Below are positions 26,498 to 35,630 of a stretch of DNA of 59,497 nucleotides, piece after piece (positions within the stretch are counted from its first letter, which is position 1; every line of letters starts with the position of its first letter). A program made the position numbers and the translations under genes. The stretch comes from Selenomonas ruminantium subsp. ruminantium ATCC 12561. GTDB lineage: Bacteria > Bacillota > Negativicutes > Selenomonadales > Selenomonadaceae. The stretch lies in the NCBI RefSeq assembly GCF_000424065.1, contig NZ_AUJE01000025.1:1-59497 (forward strand). The letters run 5' to 3'. Under the pieces are notes generated by a model, which was not told the origin of the DNA, ran no database searches, and was given only the letters and a program-made list of their open reading frames with translations.

Positions 26498-27790
26498 TTA
26501 AAAATTACCAATCAGCCGCAGCCATTTCTGCTCATTATCCAAAACATATTCCAAGCTTAAGAAGTCATGCAGCCGATAGCGCAAAGCCGCCTCTCCCAGG
26601 CTGTCCGGCGCACGGAATTCATAGCGCAAAAGCCAGCGGGCAGCAAGCTTTTGCCGGGCTTCATAAATAAAGCCGTGATTCCGCAAATCGTAACGCAAGG
26701 CCAACGAACGGCCTCCCTGCAGATTATGCTGCCAGCCCAGCTGATACCCCCAGGCCATATCCTCCGGCATGAGCTCTGTGAGGACAAACAACTCATCATG
26801 ACTGCCCAACATTTGCCCTAAGTGTAGCCGGAACAACAGGTTTCTATCCTTTTCTGCATGCCTGTTCGTTTTCCCCCGGCCTATATCCAGCCAACCATTC
26901 AGCCGGAACCGATAGCGAGAAGAATCCGAACGGCTCATCACACTGGCCCGTTCTGCGGGGTCAATCTCAACCTTGGTTTGCAGCTGCAACGCCCGAAAAT
27001 CCCTGCGATTATCCAAGCCTTGCGCAAATTGCTTCTCCAGCTCATCTTTATGACGGCGGACAAAACCGACCGGCACTCCCACAATATCCTCAACCTGCGC
27101 CTGCATGATTTCCCGGCGGGTCAGCAGAGCACTGTTGGGTATAGTATCTGAGCGCATGGCTAAATCCACCGTCCGCACCACCGGCAGCCGCGGATAGACC
27201 ACCAGCTTTACCTGTGCATTCTGCTCCGGATTCAAATCAAAGTCAGCACGGAATTCCGGCAGATGTTCCTGCAAATAGGCATTTAAGTGCTGTTTCAGTA
27301 CCCCATTGGTCCAATCAGCAGCAGCCGTAGGTAGTCCAGTCAAAGCCGACTGAAATACCGTTTCGACACCGCTCAAATCCTGACGGACTAATTTTTCAAT
27401 TCGCGGCGGCATACCTTCGACGGCTGTCTCCACCTGTACCTGCTGGATAGTATCCGACCAAGGCAGAAGTTCGACCTGTACCTGGGCAGCCACTGCTGGT
27501 TTCAAAGTCACCGAACTGACCGTATAGCCCACCAAAACTTTATCAAATACCTCATGAATCAAATCTTCATAAGTTCTTTGTTCTGCCTGCACAGCCGCAA
27601 TGGACTTTCCCTCCATCAATTGCCCTGCGATAGCAGCGATACTGCGGTTCATACGCTCTGCCACCAAAGGAGGCAGATTGCGCTGTGCCACCACCGCCGC
27701 CGTCACGCTCTCCACCCGCTCTGCAGCCTGAATCGGCAGGGGCAATAACATCAGCACCGCCCAAAGAACAACCAGCGTGGCCTTTAGCAT
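26498..27790 (-). CDS. Exported protein of unknown function next to bamA
   Basis: A 430-residue protein with a signal peptide (about 1-22). The middle (about 30-270) is alpha/beta with a run of short amphipathic strands. The C-terminal third (about 290-430) alternates polar and aromatic residues (YRFRLNGWLDIG, LLRYEFRAP, LEYVLDNEQKWLRLIGNF) and ends in Phe, like an outer-membrane beta-barrel signal. I do not recognise the family. The start at 27790 has AAAGG 10 bases upstream; an alternative ATG at 27811 abuts the bamA stop. The context suggests an outer-membrane assembly role, but this is inference. Confidence 0.75.
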   Translation of the reverse strand: MLKATLVVLWAVLMLLPLPIQAAERVESVTAAVVAQRNLPPLVAERMNRSIAAIAGQLMEGKSIAAVQAEQRTYEDLIHEVFDKVLVGYTVSSVTLKPAVAAQVQVELLPWSDTIQQVQVETAVEGMPPRIEKLVRQDLSGVETVFQSALTGLPTAAADWTNGVLKQHLNAYLQEHLPEFRADFDLNPEQNAQVKLVVYPRLPVVRTVDLAMRSDTIPNSALLTRREIMQAQVEDIVGVPVGFVRRHKDELEKQFAQGLDNRRDFRALQLQTKVEIDPAERASVMSRSDSSRYRFRLNGWLDIGRGKTNRHAEKDRNLLFRLHLGQMLGSHDELFVLTELMPEDMAWGYQLGWQHNLQGGRSLALRYDLRNHGFIYEARQKLAARWLLRYEFRAPDSLGEAALRYRLHDFLSLEYVLDNEQKWLRLIGNF

Positions 27791-27811
27791 TATGCCACGA
27801 CCTTTCAGCAT

Positions 27812-29857
27812 TTAGAAAGAGCCACCTACTGAGAAGTGTACACGGCCGCCTTTGTCACCACGGCCATAATCAAAGCGCAGCGGACCAAGCGGCGTGTTGA
27901 AGGAAAGACCTACACCCACGCTGCCATGGATATCGCCGCCCTTAGGTGCCCAGTCTTTAGACCAAGCCGAACCACCATCGGCAAAGATTGCGCCCTGCAC
28001 CTTGCTGACGATTGGGAAGCGGTATTCTACCGAAGCCAGAGCCATACGCGTACCACGGAACTGGTCTTCCCGATAGCCGCGCAGGCTGCTCTGCCCACCG
28101 ACTTTGAACTGATTGTATTCGGACAGATGTCCACGAGCAGCCCCCAGCTGGCCGCGCACTGCAATTACCTGTGCATGGCCCACTTTCCAGAAGCGCTGAT
28201 CTTCAATAGAACCTTTTTGGAAGTTGAAGTCACCGCCTAAACCAGCCAATTCCAAGGACATGCCCACGCGGCCGCCCTCGGTCGGATTGTAGATATTGTC
28301 ACGGGTATCGGTAACATGTTCCAACGTCACACTGCGCGTAGTACCGAAGTTATTATTTCGCCAATTTACCCATACAGGTTCATTTCCTCCGCGCCCTGTA
28401 CCTTTAGTACCTGTATTCCCATCCTCCGTATGCCTCTTATAGGTGTCACGACGATTTTTAAAGGTAATATAGTTCGTGGAATACTCACTAATCGGACGGC
28501 TCAACGTAAGTTCCCCTCCGGCATATTTGCGCATATAGCTTTCCTTGAGGTTGCCATCGGGATCGTAGTCATCGTATTCATAAGTACGATTATACAGACG
28601 AATGGTGCTGGCCGTTTCCTTGTGGTCCAGATACGGATGCCGCCAGGAGAAGGTATAGCCCTGAGCATCACGGGCATCACCACTCTTTTCATAGGTAATG
28701 CTTACGGCATCACCGGTACCACCGATATTGCTGTCGCCAATGCTCACCATCCCCAAAATACCATCTGCGGTACTGTAGCCGGCACCAATGCCGAAGGAGC
28801 CTGTACGTTTTTCTTTGACATCCAGTTCCATGATTACCGCATTGGGTTCCACGCCGGGATTCATTTTGATATTCACATCTTCAAAGAAGCCCAAATTGTA
28901 TACGCGCTGCATGGAACGACGGGCCAGCTTGGAGTTGAAGGGTTCGCCGATTTTTTGGCGCATTTCCCGCAAGATGACCTTCTCTTTCGTCTTGGTATTG
29001 CCCTTGACCTTGTAGCCTTCCAGCTTACCTTCATTTATTTTCAGGGTAAGATTGCCCTCTTTGTCAATATTCATATCCGTGACTTTAGCCAAAATATACC
29101 CGTCTTTGCGGTACATTTCCTTGATGGCCGTCACATTCTGCTGCAGGTTGCGGCTGTTAAGGATTTCGCCAGGCTTAACCGTCAGCGCCGACATCAGCAC
29201 ATCGGTCTTAATCATCTCATTGCCCGTAATACTGATGCTTTTAAGTACTGGATTTTCCAATACATGATAGGTGATTACCACACCTTCCGGCACCTTTTGG
29301 AAGGTGGGGAACAAATCATAGAAATAACCTGTATTGTACACCGCTTCCCTGTCGGCATTCAGGCCCTTGACCGTGAACATATCCCCCGTCTTCATGGCCA
29401 GTGCAGCCTTAGATGTATTTTCCGTCAGTGGGGTAGCGCCCTCAAAGACGATATCCACAATGGTCTGACCTTCATACTCTTTGCTGAACTTTTCGATTAC
29501 ATCTTCCTGCGGACGAGTTTTAGCCCATTCAGCCGTACGCGGGTCCACCGCCGTTGTCTCTTCCTTCGCAGTGTTCTCCTCGCTCTTGGCTTCGCCAGCA
29601 GGAGCAGCGGCGGTTTCCGCCGTTGCTGCCGCTTCCGTCTTCACTTCCGCAACAGGCTGTGCTGCTTCAGCTGTAGTCTTTTCCGGCTGGCCTGCTTCTG
29701 CCGCTGTCGGTACAGCCTGTTCCTGCTGTACACTTTCTGCAGCAGACACAGCCGCAGTTTCCTCAGCTGGTGCTGCCTGTGTAATCCCCGGCACAGTGCC
29801 AAAGCTGGCAGCAATGGCTACAGCATAAGCCAAAAATCGTCTGTTTGTCTTCTTCAA
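27812..29857 (-). CDS. bamA: Outer-membrane protein assembly factor BamA
   Basis: A 681-residue Omp85 protein. A signal peptide (about 1-28) is followed by an Ala/Glu/Pro-rich low-complexity stretch (about 30-105), then POTRA repeats (about 115-340, room for three) and a 16-strand barrel ending VHFSVGGSF. The barrel lid motif region RGYREDQFRGTR matches the conserved VRGF/Y-type loop. BamA in E. coli has five POTRA domains and 810 residues, so this one is short. The start is TTG at 29857 with GGAGG 8 bases upstream. The next gene begins on top of its stop codon. Confidence 0.93.
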   Translation of the reverse strand: MKKTNRRFLAYAVAIAASFGTVPGITQAAPAEETAAVSAAESVQQEQAVPTAAEAGQPEKTTAEAAQPVAEVKTEAAATAETAAAPAGEAKSEENTAKEETTAVDPRTAEWAKTRPQEDVIEKFSKEYEGQTIVDIVFEGATPLTENTSKAALAMKTGDMFTVKGLNADREAVYNTGYFYDLFPTFQKVPEGVVITYHVLENPVLKSISITGNEMIKTDVLMSALTVKPGEILNSRNLQQNVTAIKEMYRKDGYILAKVTDMNIDKEGNLTLKINEGKLEGYKVKGNTKTKEKVILREMRQKIGEPFNSKLARRSMQRVYNLGFFEDVNIKMNPGVEPNAVIMELDVKEKRTGSFGIGAGYSTADGILGMVSIGDSNIGGTGDAVSITYEKSGDARDAQGYTFSWRHPYLDHKETASTIRLYNRTYEYDDYDPDGNLKESYMRKYAGGELTLSRPISEYSTNYITFKNRRDTYKRHTEDGNTGTKGTGRGGNEPVWVNWRNNNFGTTRSVTLEHVTDTRDNIYNPTEGGRVGMSLELAGLGGDFNFQKGSIEDQRFWKVGHAQVIAVRGQLGAARGHLSEYNQFKVGGQSSLRGYREDQFRGTRMALASVEYRFPIVSKVQGAIFADGGSAWSKDWAPKGGDIHGSVGVGLSFNTPLGPLRFDYGRGDKGGRVHFSVGGSF

Positions 29858-29882
29858 AGGTCAAACCTCCCAAATTGTTTCT

Positions 29883-30413
29883 TTACTGCCGCAGGATTTT
29901 TCCTGCAGACTCCATGAGTTGTTGCGTCGCTGCATCGGGCAGCGTTTTTTTCTCCATGATGGGGGAATCCGGCTTCTCCACCACATGATCTTCCTGTGCA
30001 GCGGGCGCTGCCTCGAATGCCTGCGGTGGGCTCTCCACGGGCGTCTCTGTCACTGCATTATTCTGCGGTGGCTCCGGCTGACTTTCACTGACAGGAATAT
30101 CCTGAACAGCCGTCATCGGACTATTGGCCTCTGGCGCCGGATTGATCGGTAATTCGACCTCCGGTTCTGAGGCTGTTGGTTCCCACACAATAACGGCCGC
30201 CAAACCAATTGCCACCAACAAAGCTAAGATTCTCCGCAGCAAAATTGCCAGCTTCAAGCTGCGGGGACACTGCCCCACATGCGCCAATTCAGCCTTGGCC
30301 AACATCAGTTTCAAATCACCCTGTACGTCATTTTCCTGTGCCAGAGAGTCCTCTGCTCTCCCCAGCCACTCCCGGGCAGCCCGGATATGTTTTTGTTGTG
30401 AACGCCTGTCCAT
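29883..30413 (-). CDS. Bitopic membrane protein with Pro/Glu-rich periplasmic tail
   Basis: A 176-residue protein of unknown family. A basic cytoplasmic helix (about 1-45), one membrane helix (about 56-77) and an extended Pro/Glu/Ala-rich segment (about 80-150) end in a short amphipathic helix (DAATQQLMESAGKILRQ). The tail composition resembles that of the BamA linker encoded next. It has its own candidate promoter and a leader stem next to its ribosome site. It may bridge inner membrane and periplasm; that is inference only. Confidence 0.7.
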   Translation of the reverse strand: MDRRSQQKHIRAAREWLGRAEDSLAQENDVQGDLKLMLAKAELAHVGQCPRSLKLAILLRRILALLVAIGLAAVIVWEPTASEPEVELPINPAPEANSPMTAVQDIPVSESQPEPPQNNAVTETPVESPPQAFEAAPAAQEDHVVEKPDSPIMEKKTLPDAATQQLMESAGKILRQ

Positions 30414-30425
30414 CTGCGTCCCTCC

Positions 30426-30462
30426 GTATTACCTAAACTTCCCATAATCTTCTTGGTAATAC
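30426..30462 (-). promoter_or_regulatory. Leader stem abutting the ribosome site
   Basis: GTATTACC and GGTAATAC form a perfect 8-bp stem with a 21-base loop, ending directly at the GGAGG of the gene starting at 30413. It could control translation of the bamA transcript. Confidence 0.45.
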
Positions 30463-30496
30463 AATCGGCAAACACACAGAGATCTCCACATAGCAT

Positions 30497-30525
30497 ATAA
30501 TACCATGACAGGGCACAGAAGTCTA
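30497..30525 (-). promoter_or_regulatory. Candidate promoter of the bamA unit
   Basis: Minus strand TAGACT (30525-30520), 17-base spacer, TATTAT (30502-30497), in the 165-base gap after the sigma-factor gene. Confidence 0.5.
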
Positions 30526-30578
30526 TCCGTCATGATTATTGAAGTTTTTCTGTCCATTTCTGCTCATTTTGATGTTAT

Positions 30579-31220
30579 TCACCAATTTTGCATAAACCGG
30601 GACAACATTCCTCTTATGCGGCGAATCCCCATTTTTTGCAGGCGGTATACATGCCCGGGACTGATTTCCATATCCTCAGCCACCGACGCTACGTCGCGGC
30701 TGGCCAGATAAACATTCTCCAGCACAGCTTTTTCCTTGGCGGGCAGCCGCTCCATTGCCCGGTGGAGCCTGCCTGCCAGTTCATGGCTTTCCGCCTGTTC
30801 AGCCACAGTTGGGGAAGTATCCATCAGATTTTCCTTATAGGTTGCGCCCCCTTCATCTACCACAGCCTCCATACATGGACTGTCAGAAGCTCCTTCCTTT
30901 TGCAGGAAATCCAGCATCCGCCCCCTTATGCGGTGAATTGCAAATAAGCTAAAAGCGATTCCCCGTGCAGGGTCATAACGCTCCACGGCCTCGATAAGCC
31001 CTACCGTGCCTTCCTGGACTACATCCATGACGTTTTGCAGATTACGGTAAGGCAATGCCTGCTTAAAAACCAGCGGCTGATAAGCCTCGATAATCTGCCC
31101 GCGAGCCGCCTTGTCGCCCTGTTCCTTATAAGCACGCCACAATTTTTCTTCCTGACCGCGTTCCAGCGGTTTTATCCGTTGTAATTCTTCAACATATTGT
31201 GCAAAGCGCAGCCTGCTCAC
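30579..31220 (-). CDS. Sigma-70 family RNA polymerase sigma factor
   Basis: A 213-residue sigma factor with region 2 (about 40-110: VVQEGTVGLIEAVERYDPARG, then a basic helix IHRIRGRMLDFLQ) and a C-terminal region 4 helix-turn-helix (about 155-210: RLPAKEKAVLENVYL, ISPGHVYRLQKMGIRRI). It lacks region 1.1, and region 3 is short, like SigB/FliA-size alternative factors. The apparent start is GTG at 31220, directly on a GGAGG, so the true start may be different by a few codons. It lies between tamB and the bamA unit. No anti-sigma gene is seen. Confidence 0.85.
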   Translation of the reverse strand: MSRLRFAQYVEELQRIKPLERGQEEKLWRAYKEQGDKAARGQIIEAYQPLVFKQALPYRNLQNVMDVVQEGTVGLIEAVERYDPARGIAFSLFAIHRIRGRMLDFLQKEGASDSPCMEAVVDEGGATYKENLMDTSPTVAEQAESHELAGRLHRAMERLPAKEKAVLENVYLASRDVASVAEDMEISPGHVYRLQKMGIRRIRGMLSRFMQNW

Positions 31221-31241
31221 CTCCCTTCATTCCTGCTGCAA

Positions 31242-34200
31242 TTAAAATGTCATGCGGGCTTCCACACCGAAAATGGTGCTGTTTGCTTCCCGTTCCAAGG
31301 TTATGCCCCAGTGGTCGTTGACATCATACTGAACACCATATCGGTCGACCCCATCGCCACTAAAACCATGGGTATAACGCAGCATAACCTTGTCCGATAT
31401 ATATTTTCCCATAGAAACATTAAAATCGTATTTGTTTTCTTCATTTTCTTTGCTTGTTTTGTAATGATCAAAGAACGAGCCGGAGCCACGGGAAATCGAC
31501 AGCCTATCCAAATACAGGAATTCCCGCATTGCTCCCTCTATCTCCGACAGGAACGTCATTTGCAGGCCTACGGCCAGCAAATCACCGGCATTCACTGCGC
31601 TATTGCCATTCTTATAGGCATCGCGCAAAGTCAAAAGCTGAATAATCTGCGTCTGACTCATTTCCGGACTGGATTTAAGCTTCATTTCCGCAGCCCCTAA
31701 CGGCCCCTTAACCGACAGGTACACTTTCGCCTGCGTCAGCTTGGTATCAGCAAAGAAATCAATACTGGGCATAAACGATGCCACCTGATTAAACGTTGCC
31801 CGTCCTTCCCGAATATTGAATTCCGTCTTAAGATAATTAATGGTTCCGCCACGCTTTACCTGCAAGCCGCCGCTCATCTTTGGGTGACTCATAATCCCGC
31901 CGACATGGAAACCGCCCGTAAGATATAAATCATAAAGATACGGACTGTAAAAGTGCACCTTGTCTCCTACATTGACCTGTACATCAAAGACCATTTCAGG
32001 CAGATCCCCTTCACTATCGGGAATAGCCGGTACAGACACCAGACAATTATGGAAATCTATATTACCGGAAATTTTTGGCCAGTGATTGCCATAAAAATCC
32101 GTATCGGCCAAATGCAGCTCTCCATTTAACGGGCCGTTAAAGAAATTGCTCTTAATCCCCAGATTGTCACAAATAAAGCTGAAATCGTAATGCTCCGGTT
32201 CCAAACCATTGAAACTTAAACTACCCTTCAGATTATACGAACCTCCGCCCATTTTGCCGGAAAACTCTTCGACTGTCACTTTGTTCCCGTTGAAGTTCAC
32301 TTTCGCAGCCATATCTGTAACAGGCTCTTCGATGCCCTTTATCTTCACTGCACCGTTGGGAATCGCAATTGTGCCTTCCAGCAGGGGGTGTGCCAGCGTT
32401 CCATGAATTTTTATACTGCCATCGGTGTCGCCTAAGGCCCAGTCGATTTGTTTGGAAATGGTCGGCAGCAGGGATAAATCTGCATCTTGCAAACTCAGCT
32501 GCAGCTGAATCTGCTCATAATCTTCCAGCCATTCGTCCCGGCCTGCCGTCAGGGCACGCAATGGAACTATGCCTTTAGCAGCAGCTGAACAGCTGCGCTC
32601 GCCTACCTGCTTGGTAACCTTCACTTCCGTCAGGTCAATAAGACCATTTTTCAAATGTGCCTCTCCAGTAAGCGTATCAAAGGACGCCCCCTGCATGCCC
32701 CCATTTACAGCCTTTACCAGCAGATCAGCCGAGGGGTTATATGTATAACCGCCAATAACAGCCTCAATATCGGCAGTTCCCGTGACGTTGCGGGCGTTCA
32801 TGCCAGCCAGCCCCGTAAACATGCCAAAATCCAGCTGACTGGCTGAAAATTTAACATTCATCGGGCCGCCAATGGCCGCCGTTCCCGCTGCCGAGAACAA
32901 ACCATTTTTTCCCTGACTGCCGCTGAGTTTGTTGATATAGATAATGTGATCCAGCAAGCGCAAATCCAGCGCTACATGATGAATATCATACCCGCCGGCC
33001 GAGCCCTGCAGCACTTCACCATCCAGTTTAACCGCCGGATTTTGCGCAGTGCCGCTGATATGTGCCGTGAGATTGGCCTTGCCGTCAATAACCTCCGTTT
33101 TTTGGTTAACCAGTGCCGCCACAGCCGCAATATCCGCATTTTGTACCACCACATCGCCCTTTAAGCCATCGGTATCCGTATTATAGAACAACTCCATATC
33201 ATAGGTACCGCCATTCTGCTCAAAGCCAAAATGATCGATATCAAAGCTGTTCCCCTGGAATTTCACCATGCCTCGCAAATTGTTGATGGTCTCTCCATTC
33301 ATGACAATTTCAGGAGCTTCCAGAATCCCGTGAAATGTCGGATTGTTGATGGTCCCGCCAATCCGGCCTTGGAATGAACCATGACCACTAACCTCATAGG
33401 GCAGTTTATGCTCTATCCGCTTGAGGTCAATATCTTTGGCTGCCACTTCCATATCCATGGTCATATCTGCCGTGGTAATCGTACCGTTGAGCACCATGTC
33501 AATCATCGGCGAATACGCATGGAAATCCTGCAGGCGCAATTTGCCCTGCTCCAGGAAATAATCTCCGTCCATTCCCGACAAGAGCACCCCATGATAACTT
33601 CCCCGATAAAAATGAATATAACCAACAGCTTTGGGATTATCCAACGTTCCCGTTATCCTGATGACATTGTCTACATTACCGGTAATGGGCTGATCCGGAG
33701 CGATTAAGGCCGCAATATCTTCCATACGTGCCCCCATGGTATCCAGGCGAAGATTTACCCGCCGTTCTCCGGAAAAACCAACAGAGCCTTTGGCCTGCCA
33801 TACTTCCTTGCCGTCTTTTTCCATCAGAAAATCATCTATGCCAATACCATCGAGACTGCCGCTGGCGGCAAATTTCAAACTGTCAAAAGGCTGTTTGAAA
33901 ATCCGCCCCCGCAAGCCGGAAAATTTAATCTCGACCTGAGGATTATCCTTGTTACCATGAACCGTTCCTTTGAAATCAGCCAGACCGGCCATATCGATAT
34001 TTGGGTCGATGCGCTGCAACAGGGAAAGGTCAAAATGACCGCCATAGAACGCCAAATCCAGCTGCGCTGCGCCCCGCATATCCCGGATAGAACCTTCCAG
34101 CCCCAGGCTGCTATGATTGGGCATATTCACGCTTAAATAATCCAGAAGCAAATCATCATCGGCCAGATAAAAGGAAGTGCTGGCACGCTCCACCACTATA

Positions 34201-35588
34201 CCTTGATAACTGATTTCTTGTGCTTTTGCACTTCCATACAGCTGTAAGGTACTTAAATCTGCACCGATGCCATTTCCGCCTGCATCAACAGAGATTCTCC
34301 CCGTCAGACCATTAAGCTCCGGCAGATAGGCAGCGCCTTGAGCCGCATCGATATTATCCGCTTTCACATGAAGTGTATAACCTAAATTTTCCGTAGACAG
34401 CACGGCTTCACCGCGGACCTGCCCACCGAAAACCTGTGCCGAAAAATCCCGCACAAAAAGATTTTTATCCTGATAGCGCACGTCAGCCTGAACTCCGGCA
34501 AAGGGTACATCCAAAGCCTTGCCTTCTGCCACCTGGACTTTGCCGTCCACACTGGGATTATTGATGGCGCCGGTAACTTTGACCGAAAACTTAGCGGCTC
34601 CCTGATAGGGAATATTCTTCAAAATCAACGAAGGATCAAAGGATTCTGAGCTGGCCTGCAAGTCCAAATAAGGTGTTGCCAGCAAATGCTTGATTTTGCC
34701 ATGGACATTGACTTGCTGATCAGCAGCAACGGCATTCATATTTATCAGTGCTTCTTCATTGGTAAACGCCGCATGACCGGAAATTTGCTCAATATCCGTT
34801 CCCTCTACGGTTACCCTGCCCTCACTAAAATCAGCCTCACCGCTAAACGATAAATCGCCATCACGCCTGTATAGATGAATATCTGCGGACTCAATAAGTC
34901 CATCTTGTATCGCTACATTCTCCGGCAACATTCCGGATGGTATAAAATGCAGATATTCTTTAAGGTCTAAACCGTTTACACGAGCATTCACAATCTGACG
35001 TGTATCGGAAAGGGTCGCTGTACCAGATACTTCCGTTCCCTGTTGCGTGCCCGCAAATTTGGCTTTATACACAGGATAATCCGCACAATCCACCTCAGCA
35101 TTCAGGTCAGCAAACTGTACTTCCTGCCCCTGACTGCGCAGGAGCACTTGTGCATCTTCGACCTTGATTTTACCATGAAATTGCTGTGAGGATTTCTCCT
35201 GACTGACCAAATCCTCAACATTCCAGGTTCCATCCGGCCGCTGTGCCAGTACAGCAGATGCTCCGCGAACCGTAATTTCCTGAACCGCATCAGCAGGGTC
35301 TGAAACCGCCGCAAGCAGACGGAAACTCACCCGTGCCGAATCGGCACGGGCAATAAGTTCCGCCTGCTTGTCATAAACAGTCAAATCATGTAATTGTATA
35401 TCATGCAGAGAATTTACTTCTATGGCACCAATCTGTACTTCCGTGCTCAGGGTCTGGGAAGCCAGCGAAGATATTTCTTCCCCGGCCCGCTGCATGAAGT
35501 TATTGCTCTGTATATAGTACCACATACCAACAGCCACCATGCATACGGCCAGCAGTATGCCTATTATCCAGTTTTTCCCCTTCATCAT
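31242..35588 (-). CDS. tamB: TamB-like translocation and assembly protein
   Basis: A 1448-residue AsmA-like/TamB protein: an N-terminal membrane helix (about 8-27), then about 1100 residues of repeating beta strands forming the lipid groove. The C-terminal DUF490/TamB domain contains the family pattern SPEMSQTQIIQLLTL and ends in Phe. TamB family proteins are thought to carry phospholipids between membranes and to help barrel assembly. There is no tamA; BamA may be its partner. It follows the tolC gene by about 42 bases and precedes the sigma factor by 21. Confidence 0.92.
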   Translation of the reverse strand: MMKGKNWIIGILLAVCMVAVGMWYYIQSNNFMQRAGEEISSLASQTLSTEVQIGAIEVNSLHDIQLHDLTVYDKQAELIARADSARVSFRLLAAVSDPADAVQEITVRGASAVLAQRPDGTWNVEDLVSQEKSSQQFHGKIKVEDAQVLLRSQGQEVQFADLNAEVDCADYPVYKAKFAGTQQGTEVSGTATLSDTRQIVNARVNGLDLKEYLHFIPSGMLPENVAIQDGLIESADIHLYRRDGDLSFSGEADFSEGRVTVEGTDIEQISGHAAFTNEEALINMNAVAADQQVNVHGKIKHLLATPYLDLQASSESFDPSLILKNIPYQGAAKFSVKVTGAINNPSVDGKVQVAEGKALDVPFAGVQADVRYQDKNLFVRDFSAQVFGGQVRGEAVLSTENLGYTLHVKADNIDAAQGAAYLPELNGLTGRISVDAGGNGIGADLSTLQLYGSAKAQEISYQGIVVERASTSFYLADDDLLLDYLSVNMPNHSSLGLEGSIRDMRGAAQLDLAFYGGHFDLSLLQRIDPNIDMAGLADFKGTVHGNKDNPQVEIKFSGLRGRIFKQPFDSLKFAASGSLDGIGIDDFLMEKDGKEVWQAKGSVGFSGERRVNLRLDTMGARMEDIAALIAPDQPITGNVDNVIRITGTLDNPKAVGYIHFYRGSYHGVLLSGMDGDYFLEQGKLRLQDFHAYSPMIDMVLNGTITTADMTMDMEVAAKDIDLKRIEHKLPYEVSGHGSFQGRIGGTINNPTFHGILEAPEIVMNGETINNLRGMVKFQGNSFDIDHFGFEQNGGTYDMELFYNTDTDGLKGDVVVQNADIAAVAALVNQKTEVIDGKANLTAHISGTAQNPAVKLDGEVLQGSAGGYDIHHVALDLRLLDHIIYINKLSGSQGKNGLFSAAGTAAIGGPMNVKFSASQLDFGMFTGLAGMNARNVTGTADIEAVIGGYTYNPSADLLVKAVNGGMQGASFDTLTGEAHLKNGLIDLTEVKVTKQVGERSCSAAAKGIVPLRALTAGRDEWLEDYEQIQLQLSLQDADLSLLPTISKQIDWALGDTDGSIKIHGTLAHPLLEGTIAIPNGAVKIKGIEEPVTDMAAKVNFNGNKVTVEEFSGKMGGGSYNLKGSLSFNGLEPEHYDFSFICDNLGIKSNFFNGPLNGELHLADTDFYGNHWPKISGNIDFHNCLVSVPAIPDSEGDLPEMVFDVQVNVGDKVHFYSPYLYDLYLTGGFHVGGIMSHPKMSGGLQVKRGGTINYLKTEFNIREGRATFNQVASFMPSIDFFADTKLTQAKVYLSVKGPLGAAEMKLKSSPEMSQTQIIQLLTLRDAYKNGNSAVNAGDLLAVGLQMTFLSEIEGAMREFLYLDRLSISRGSGSFFDHYKTSKENEENKYDFNVSMGKYISDKVMLRYTHGFSGDGVDRYGVQYDVNDHWGITLEREANSTIFGVEARMTF

Positions 35589-35630
35589 GTTCTCCCCAAA
35601 GGCCCTTCATAGGCAGTAATTTACAATCCG

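Noticed and set aside
28316-29917. A 533-codon open frame on the plus strand opposite bamA
   Set aside because: It is a shadow of the bamA frame caused by high GC and codon bias; the minus-strand frame has signal peptide, POTRA and barrel.
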